64,000 nucleotides of DNA. Source: Streptomyces erythrochromogenes (GTDB lineage: Bacteria; Actinomycetota; Actinomycetes; Streptomycetales; Streptomycetaceae). Position numbers and translations under genes: made by a program. Positions 58,413-64,000 of the stretch are shown piece by piece. Below the pieces are notes generated by a model. The model did not search any database. It was not told where the DNA came from and was given only the letters and a program-made list of their open reading frames with translations. Each line of letters opens with the position of its first letter. Position 1 is the stretch's first letter. The stretch is from positions 4,963,501 to 5,027,500 of the forward strand of contig NZ_CP108036.1 of assembly GCF_036170895.1 (NCBI RefSeq), read 5' to 3'.

Positions 58413-59591
58413 GTGACCACCACCCTCGTCACCAATATCGGCAGCCTCGTCACCAACGACCCCGCCCTCGGCGACGGCTCGCGGCTCGGCCTCATCGAGA
58501 ACGCCGCCGTCGTCATCGACGGTGACCGCATCGCATGGGTCGGACCCGCCGACAAGGCCCCGGCCGCCGACGCCGCGTACGACGCGCAGGGCCGGGCCCT
58601 GATCCCCGGCTTCGTCGACAGCCACAGCCACCTCGTCTTCGCCGGCGACCGCACCCAGGAGTTCAACGCCCGCATGTCGGGCCGCGCCTACTCCGCCGGC
58701 GGCATCCGCACCACCGTCGCCGCCACCCGCGCCGCCTCCGACGCCGAGCTGGAGGCGAACCTCGTGCGCCACCTCGACGAGGCCCGCCGTCAGGGCACCA
58801 CCACCTTCGAGACCAAGTCCGGCTACGGCCTCACCGTCGCCGACGAGGCCCGCGCCCTGCGCATCGCCGCCGCGCACACCGACGAGGTCACCTACCTCGG
58901 CGCGCACATCGTCTCCCCGGACTACGCCGAGGACCCCGCCGGCTACGTCGACCTCGTCACAGGCGAGATGCTGGCGGCCTGCGCCCCGTACGCCCGCTGG
59001 GTCGACGTCTTCTGCGAGAAGGGCGCCTTCGACGGCGACCAGGCCCGCGCGATCCTCACCGCCGGCGCCGCCGCCGGGCTGATCCCGCGCGTCCACGCCA
59101 ACCAGCTCTCCCACGGCCCCGGCGTGCAGCTCGCCGTCGAGCTGGAAGCCGCCTCGGCCGACCACTGCACCCACCTCACCGACGCCGACGTCGACGCCCT
59201 CGCCCAGGCGGCGGACACCACGGTCGCCACCCTGCTGCCCGGCGCCGAGTTCTCCACCCGCGCCCAGTGGCCCGACGCCCGCCGCCTGATCGACGCGGGC
59301 GCGACCGTCGCACTGTCCACGGACTGCAATCCCGGCTCCTCCTACACGAGCTCCATGCCGTTCTGCATCGCGCTCGCCGTCCGCGACATGCGGATGACCC
59401 CCGACGAGGCCCTCTGGTCGGCCACCGCCGGCGGTGCCCGCGCCCTGCGCCGCGGCGACATCGGCGTCCTCACCCCGGGAGCCCGCGCCGACCTGGCCCT
59501 GCTGGACGCCCCCAGCCATGTCCACCTGGCCTACCGGCCGGGCGTACCGCTCGTTTCCGCGGTGTGGCAGAAGGGTGTCCGCGCCTACTGA
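58413..59591 (+). CDS. hutI: Imidazolonepropionase
   Basis: 392 residues. His71-x-His73 ([13 protein letters not shown]), the TKSGYGL segment, HANQLSH and DCNPGSS motifs typical of HutI. Opens the imidazolone ring to N-formimidoyl-L-glutamate. GTG start with GAGAGGA 5 bp upstream. Follows hutF by 118 bp containing the dispersed repeat. Confidence 0.95.
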   Translation: MTTTLVTNIGSLVTNDPALGDGSRLGLIENAAVVIDGDRIAWVGPADKAPAADAAYDAQGRALIPGFVDSHSHLVFAGDRTQEFNARMSGRAYSAGGIRTTVAATRAASDAELEANLVRHLDEARRQGTTTFETKSGYGLTVADEARALRIAAAHTDEVTYLGAHIVSPDYAEDPAGYVDLVTGEMLAACAPYARWVDVFCEKGAFDGDQARAILTAGAAAGLIPRVHANQLSHGPGVQLAVELEAASADHCTHLTDADVDALAQAADTTVATLLPGAEFSTRAQWPDARRLIDAGATVALSTDCNPGSSYTSSMPFCIALAVRDMRMTPDEALWSATAGGARALRRGDIGVLTPGARADLALLDAPSHVHLAYRPGVPLVSAVWQKGVRAY

Positions 59592-59704
59592 CGAACGGTC
59601 AATTCGGGCCTGTCCTTTGTCTTCCCTCCGCAAGGCCCCGGGCGTACCTTGAGCCACCGATCTGATATGCCGTCAGGTATTTGTGGCCCGAGGGGAAGAC
59701 GAAG

Positions 59705-60391
59705 GTGTCCGACCGCAAACGCTCCACCGCGCTCGCGCTGGCCTCCGCGCTGGCCGGATCGGCGGTGCTGCTCACCGCCCCCACAGCCCACGCCGCGGTC
59801 GTCGACGTGGCCTACGAGTGCAAGACCCCGATCGGGGACAAGTCGGCGGTGTCGCCCATCGACATCAAGGCCGTCAAGGAGGGCGACGGCTACAAGCTGA
59901 CGATGTCCTTCCAGAAGGGCGTCTCGTCCAGCCCCATCGAGCTCGGCAAGGGCGCCATGAGCCCCAGCGCCGTCATCGTCGTCGGTGGAGCCGAGAAGGC
60001 GTCGGTACCGGTCTCCGGCCCGTCCAACCCGGAGGCCGTGCCGCCCGACACCCCCATCAAGATCACCGACCTCTCGGGCACGTACACGCCCAAGAAGAGC
60101 GGCAAGGTCACCTTCACCGCGGGCGTGCTCACCATCAAGGCGATGGGCACCACGACCACCTGCACCCCCGGCAACGGCCCGGGGCCCTCCCTGGAACTGG
60201 ACGTCACCGCCGCCGGCGGGGCGGGCGGGGCCGGCGCACCGTCCGGCGGCGACTCGCGCCCCGACACCCTCCCGCAGACCGGACCCACCGACTCCGCCCT
60301 CGCCCTCGGCACCCTCGGCGGCACCGTGATGCTCACCGGCGCGGCCGGCGTGCTCTGGCTGACCCGGCGCGGCCGGCAGGCCCGGTCCTGA
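59705..60391 (+). CDS. Sortase-anchored secreted protein (LPQTG)
   Basis: 228 residues. Signal peptide of ~31 residues ending AHA, then an Ig-like beta domain (CKTPIGDKSAVSPIDIK; VSGPSNPEAVPPD; LSGTYTPKKSGKVTF) and a Gly/Ser linker. C-terminal cell wall sorting signal: LPQTG, hydrophobic helix, RRGRQ. The GTG at 59705 is used because GAGGGG lies upstream and no ATG is near. Opens the surface-protein operon; similar domains recur in the last gene. Confidence 0.85.
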   Translation: MSDRKRSTALALASALAGSAVLLTAPTAHAAVVDVAYECKTPIGDKSAVSPIDIKAVKEGDGYKLTMSFQKGVSSSPIELGKGAMSPSAVIVVGGAEKASVPVSGPSNPEAVPPDTPIKITDLSGTYTPKKSGKVTFTAGVLTIKAMGTTTTCTPGNGPGPSLELDVTAAGGAGGAGAPSGGDSRPDTLPQTGPTDSALALGTLGGTVMLTGAAGVLWLTRRGRQARS

Positions 60392-60408
60392 ACGGAGCGC
60401 CTCCGGCC

Positions 60409-61440
60409 ATGCCCGTGCTCCACACCACCAGGCGGGACGTCCGCCTCCTCCTGGTCCTGCTCGCGGCGACCGCGCTGCACACGGTGCCCGCGGCCCCGTC
60501 GGCGGCCGCCGACGAACCGGGCTGGACCGCCGAGCCCGCCGCCGGAACGGCCGCGGCCCGGCCCGGCGGCACCCGCCCGTACTTCTACCTGGAGGGCGCC
60601 CCCGCCGCCGTGCTGGAGGACCGCCTCGCCCTGACCAACACCACCGACCAGGAACGCACCGTCACCCTGCGCGGGGCCGACGCCTACAACACCGCCGACG
60701 GCGCCTTCGCGGTGCGCCCGGCCGCTCCAACCCCCCGTGCGGGCGGCGCCGGTTCCTGGTTCAGCTTCGGCGCCGGGGCCACCGTGAAGATCCCGCCCCG
60801 CACCCGCGCGGTGGTCCCCTTCACCGTCACCGTGCCTCCGACGTCACCGCCCGGCGACCACCCCGCCGCCGTGATCGCCGCCGAAGCGGGCCGGGAGGCC
60901 GGCGTACGGGTCCACCTGCGGGTCAGCGGCCCCACCCTGGCCGCCCTCACCGTCGAGGACGTCGCCGTACGGGGCCGGGGCGCGGCCGCGGTCGTCTCCT
61001 ACACCCTGGTCAACCGCGGCAACGTCGCCCTCGCCCCCGAGCTGGACATCCGCGCCGAGGGCGCCTTCGGCGAGGTCACGGGCCGCGGCCCGCGGGCCGT
61101 GCCGGTCGAACTGCTCCCCGGCCAGCGGGTCGAGCTGACCGAGCCCTGGCCCGGCGCCCCGGTCCTCGACCGGGTCCGGGTCACCGTCACCGTGACCGCC
61201 CCCGGCGGCGCCGAGGCCGCAGCGTCCGCCTCCGCCTGGTTCGTGCCGTGGCGGGCCGCCGGCTGGACGGGCCTCGGCCTGCTCGGCCTCGGCGGGACGG
61301 CGTTCGCCGCGCTGTTCCTCGTACGCGGCCGGCGCCTGCGGCGGGGGCCGGCGGCCGGCGGGGCCGACGGCGGCCCCTCCGGGAGACCCGGAGCGACGAG
61401 CCCTGCACCGGAACACGAACTGACGGGAGCCTCCAGGTGA
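60409..61440 (+). CDS. Secreted membrane-anchored protein, DUF916-like
   Basis: 343 residues. Signal peptide, then PYFYLEGAPAAVLEDRLALTNTTD and IPPRTRAVVPFTVTVPPTSPPGDHPAAVI, the pattern of WxL/DUF916 peptidoglycan-binding proteins, a second beta domain, one C-terminal membrane helix (GLGLLGLGGTAFAALFLV) and a basic tail. Likely a surface scaffold. ATG 18 bp after the previous stop. Confidence 0.8.
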   Translation: MPVLHTTRRDVRLLLVLLAATALHTVPAAPSAAADEPGWTAEPAAGTAAARPGGTRPYFYLEGAPAAVLEDRLALTNTTDQERTVTLRGADAYNTADGAFAVRPAAPTPRAGGAGSWFSFGAGATVKIPPRTRAVVPFTVTVPPTSPPGDHPAAVIAAEAGREAGVRVHLRVSGPTLAALTVEDVAVRGRGAAAVVSYTLVNRGNVALAPELDIRAEGAFGEVTGRGPRAVPVELLPGQRVELTEPWPGAPVLDRVRVTVTVTAPGGAEAAASASAWFVPWRAAGWTGLGLLGLGGTAFAALFLVRGRRLRRGPAAGGADGGPSGRPGATSPAPEHELTGASR

Positions 61441-62573
61441 GCGCCAAGGTCGGCGGCAAGGTCGGCGGCACGTTCGGCGGTACCGCCCGGTCCCTCCTGG
61501 TGGGGCTGGCGGCGTGCGCCCTCGCACTCATCCCCGCGGTCCCGTCCGCCGCGGACGAGGGCAAACCCACCGTGGCCCTCTCCCTCCAGGAGGCCGCCAA
61601 GGGCACCGAGATCACCGTCACGGGCACCGGCTGGCGGGCCAAGACCCTGGTGATGCTGCTCGTCTGCGGGCAGAACATGATCGGCGGCACCAACAGCTGC
61701 GCCAACGCCGACGGGGCGGCCGTCTCCGTCGCCGAGGACGGGCGCTTCGCGGCCCAGCTGCCGGTCGCGGCGCCGCCGAAACCCTGCCCCTGCATCGTCA
61801 ACGTCACCTCCGTCAACGGCGACCGGTCCACCGTCGCCGTCCCCCTGAAGATCACCGACCATCCGGTGGCCGAGCTGCCCGCCGAATCCGGCACGGGCCG
61901 CCTCGCGATGCTCACCGGGGTCCGGCTGGAGGGCGAGGACGGGGTCCTGACCTGGTTCGGCGCCCCGCCCGCCCGGAAGTTCAAGGTCACCGTCGGCAAC
62001 CTCGGCACGGCCCCCGTCAAGGACCCCGTCTTCCAGCTCGGCACCGCCCACGGCGTGTTCGCACCGCTGTGGGAGGAGGCCCGCTGGAAGGGGTCCATCC
62101 CGCCCGGCGGCAAGGCGGAGGTCGCGCTCGACGTCACCCTCCCCGCGGGCGCCCACGGCGACTACACGCTCTCCCTGAAGTACGGCGAGACGGTCGTGGC
62201 CACCCAGCCCTGGGGCGTGGCCCGCCCGTACGGGGTGCTGCTCTTCTGGGGCCTGCTCCTCGTGGTGATCCCCGCCGCGGTCTTCCGCATCGGCATGGCC
62301 GTCGTCGACAGGGTCCGGCCGCGCACCGGGCACGGCGCCGGACGCCACCGGGGCGTACGTCCCGCCGAGGCCGCGGCGGCCGTCACCGCCCGGCTGCCCC
62401 GGCTCCCGGCCTCCCGCCCGGCCGCGTCGGCCGCCCGTAAGGAGCGGTCGGCCGAGCCCCCTGCTACCACCACGGCGGTCCTGCCGTGGTTCACCCCGGA
62501 CAGCGCGCCGGAGACAGCACCACAGACGTCCGCACCGTCTGAGAACCGTTCGACGACGAAGGGACCATCGTGA
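61437..62573 (+). CDS. Membrane-anchored beta-domain protein
   Basis: 378 residues. Signal-type helix at 22-40 (LLVGLAACALALIPAVPSA), a beta domain with CGQ and CPC cysteines, FKVTVGNLGTAPVKDPVF in the middle, one helix (YGVLLFWGLLLVVIPAAVF), cytoplasmic Ala/Pro tail. GTG overlaps the previous stop (GTGA). Probably partners the two neighbouring surface proteins. Confidence 0.75.
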   Translation: MSAKVGGKVGGTFGGTARSLLVGLAACALALIPAVPSAADEGKPTVALSLQEAAKGTEITVTGTGWRAKTLVMLLVCGQNMIGGTNSCANADGAAVSVAEDGRFAAQLPVAAPPKPCPCIVNVTSVNGDRSTVAVPLKITDHPVAELPAESGTGRLAMLTGVRLEGEDGVLTWFGAPPARKFKVTVGNLGTAPVKDPVFQLGTAHGVFAPLWEEARWKGSIPPGGKAEVALDVTLPAGAHGDYTLSLKYGETVVATQPWGVARPYGVLLFWGLLLVVIPAAVFRIGMAVVDRVRPRTGHGAGRHRGVRPAEAAAAVTARLPRLPASRPAASAARKERSAEPPATTTAVLPWFTPDSAPETAPQTSAPSENRSTTKGPS

Positions 62574-63883
62574 AGAACCGACGGAGGGTGAGCGCGGCCC
62601 TGGTCGCGCTGCTGCTCGGCGGCGCGGGCCTCGCCATCACGGCTCCTACCGCCCAGGCCGCCGAGGCCACGTTCAAGGTCAAGTGCGTGCCGCCGGCCGG
62701 CGGCGGCTCCCCGGTGGAGGGCGAGACCACGGCCAAGGTCACCGCGCCGGCCACGGCCAAGGTCGGCGACGAGGTCGACGTGTCCTGGGAGACGGTCAAG
62801 CCGGCCTCGAACAACACGGACCTGATGGACATCCCGCAGGACTCCGTCCAGCCCACCGGCTGGATCACCGTGGGCGGCGGTGGCGGGGAGCTGAAGGTCG
62901 TCGGGGAGAAGAAGAACCCGCCGATCCCCAAGAAGGCCCCCATGCAGATGTCCACGATGAAGGGCAAGCTGAAGCTCACCAAGGCCGGCAAGATCACCCT
63001 GACCCCCGGCAAGTACGACGTCGCCGTGTCCTTCTCCTTCGGCACCTTCGTCACCAAGTGCGCGCCGGTCGGCGAGGTCAAGGGCGGCGCCACCATCGAC
63101 GTGTCGGGCGGCTCCAGCGGCGGTACGACCACGGGTGGCACCACCACGGGCGGCACGACGACCGGAGGCACGACCACGGGCGGCTCCACGACCGGCGGTT
63201 CCACCACGGGCGGCTCCACGGCCTCGGGCGGCAGCGGCGGCGGAGGCGGCCAGACCGACTTCCCGGGCAAGGCCGTCGAGGTGGCCTTCGACTGCGGAGC
63301 GGTCGTCCCGGGCGGCATCAAGACCCCGGTCACGATCAACGCCAAGAAGAACGGCGGCAGCTACGACCTCACCGTCAAGACCGCCAAGGGCGCGATGGCG
63401 GCGCCCATGGCCCTGCCCGCCGGAGCCCTCAAGCCCTCGATGGACGTCAAGCTCGGCGGGGCGGACAGCGGCACGGTCAAGGTCTCCGGCCCGGCCAACG
63501 CCGAGCCGATCCCGGACAAGGCCCCGGTCAGCCTCAGCGACATGACCGGCACCTACAAGCCCGGCAAGTCCGGCAAGGTGACGCTCAGCCCGGACCAGCT
63601 GACGATCGACGTCACGATGGCCCCCGGCTCCACGCCGATCAACGTCCCCTGCAAGGCGACGAGCAGCGGCGTCTCGCTGGAACTGGACACCACCGCCCAG
63701 CCGGGCGGCTCCGGCTCCTCCACCAGCACCACCGGCAGCACCGCCTCGGGCGGCCTCGCCGACACCGGCGCGGAGGACGAGGGCGGCATCAAGGCCCTCG
63801 CCCTCGTCGCCGGCACGGTGATCCTGCTCGGCGGCGCGGTGTTCACCTTCACCCCGTGGCGCCGCCTGCGCGGCACCCGCTGA
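62570..63883 (+). CDS. Sortase-anchored surface protein with two Ig-like domains (LADTG)
   Basis: 437 residues. Signal peptide ends AQA-A; two related beta domains are separated by a Gly/Thr-rich linker (GGTTT units, 63119-63232). C-terminal sorting signal LADTG, the sortase E type of Streptomyces, then a helix and RRLRGTR. The second domain resembles that of the LPQTG protein (VSGPANAEPIPDKAPVSL; GTYKPGKSGKVTL). GTG overlaps the previous stop. Confidence 0.85.
   Translation: MKNRRRVSAALVALLLGGAGLAITAPTAQAAEATFKVKCVPPAGGGSPVEGETTAKVTAPATAKVGDEVDVSWETVKPASNNTDLMDIPQDSVQPTGWITVGGGGGELKVVGEKKNPPIPKKAPMQMSTMKGKLKLTKAGKITLTPGKYDVAVSFSFGTFVTKCAPVGEVKGGATIDVSGGSSGGTTTGGTTTGGTTTGGTTTGGSTTGGSTTGGSTASGGSGGGGGQTDFPGKAVEVAFDCGAVVPGGIKTPVTINAKKNGGSYDLTVKTAKGAMAAPMALPAGALKPSMDVKLGGADSGTVKVSGPANAEPIPDKAPVSLSDMTGTYKPGKSGKVTLSPDQLTIDVTMAPGSTPINVPCKATSSGVSLELDTTAQPGGSGSSTSTTGSTASGGLADTGAEDEGGIKALALVAGTVILLGGAVFTFTPWRRLRGTR
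63119..63232 (+). repeat. Gly-Gly-Thr-Thr-Thr coding repeat
   Basis: Seven to eight 15-bp units with silent variation encode GGTTT/GGSTT between two beta domains. Confidence 0.85.
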
Positions 63884-63890
63884 CACGGGA

Positions 63891-63924
63891 ACGGCCCGGC
63901 ACACCTTCCGGTGTGCCGGGCCGT
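63891..63924. terminator. Terminator after surface-protein operon
   Basis: 15-bp perfect stem (63891-63905 with 63910-63924), TTCC loop. Confidence 0.85.
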
Positions 63925-63946
63925 CCTTCCGCCGGAGCGGAACGGG

Positions 63947-64000
63947 TCAGTTCATGCCGCCCATCAGCGCGTTGACCTTCTTGCGGTACATGAAGATCGC
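63947..64000 (-). CDS. Partial gene at right edge, C-terminal end
   Basis: Only the last 17 codons of a minus-strand gene are visible (AIFMYRKKVNALMGGMN then stop). Too short to name. It converges on the terminator at 63891-63924. Confidence 0.6.
   Translation of the reverse strand, partial: AIFMYRKKVNALMGGMN

Overview
The window is high-GC actinobacterial DNA and almost certainly comes from a Streptomyces chromosome. GTG starts, GTGA/ATGA stop-start overlaps, WhiB- and Lsr2-like proteins, a histidine-utilisation operon and LPXTG/LAXTG surface proteins all point there. The host gene order (type II NADH dehydrogenase, cyclopropane-fatty-acid synthase family, MacB/FtsX-type ABC transporter, tRNA-Leu(UAA), then BI-1 protein, thiolase, SGNH hydrolase, cystathionine beta-synthase, hut genes) resembles, from memory, the bldA neighbourhood of Streptomyces coelicolor. 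I could not check this by search.

1-5905 is the host left flank. It ends in a tRNA-Leu gene whose anticodon is UAA, the bldA-type tRNA that reads the rare TTA codon. 5881-41869 is an integrated temperate phage of about 36 kb with HK97-type head genes and a long non-contractile tail. A 23-bp direct repeat bounds it: the 3' end of the tRNA at 5881-5903 and a copy at 41847-41869. A tyrosine recombinase lies just inside the left end. Nearly all other phage genes are on the minus strand. From right to left they are: an immunity switch with two divergent XRE regulators and a dense operator array (40.9-41.7 kb); a string of small coupled early genes (38.5-40.6 kb); a replication-initiator-like gene with five near-palindromic iterons inside it (37.5-38.5 kb); DNA-binding proteins including a Lsr2-tail protein and a WhiB protein with a J-domain-like tail (35-37 kb); small zinc-ribbon and membrane proteins (31.6-35 kb); a hairpin cluster; tail-type and lipoprotein cassettes (29-31.3 kb); HNH, P-loop kinase, terminase, portal, protease, capsid, connectors and tail proteins, including a -1 frameshifted tail chaperone (12.4-29 kb); then endolysin and two holin-like proteins (11-12.3 kb). 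The left arm (7.2-10.9 kb) carries an XRE-TPR regulator, a small XRE protein and a small accessory operon. I see no phage polymerase, helicase, recombinase of the RecT type, or dUTPase, so the phage probably relies on host replication enzymes.

41870-64000 is the host right flank: a BI-1 family protein, small conserved proteins, acetyl-CoA acetyltransferase with a 102-bp tandem repeat after its stop, SGNH hydrolase, cystathionine beta-synthase, an RpiR regulator, a divergent FAD monooxygenase/TetR pair with an operator array, a PLP-dependent decarboxylase, the hut genes (hutU, an M20 amidohydrolase, hutF, hutI), and a four-gene secreted/cell-wall operon starting and ending with sortase-anchored proteins.

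The most notable points are the insertion in the bldA-type tRNA, the lambda-O-like origin embedded in a replication gene, the recombination-site motifs shared by both prophage ends, the lysis-lysogeny operator array, and phage-borne Lsr2-like and WhiB/J-like regulators.
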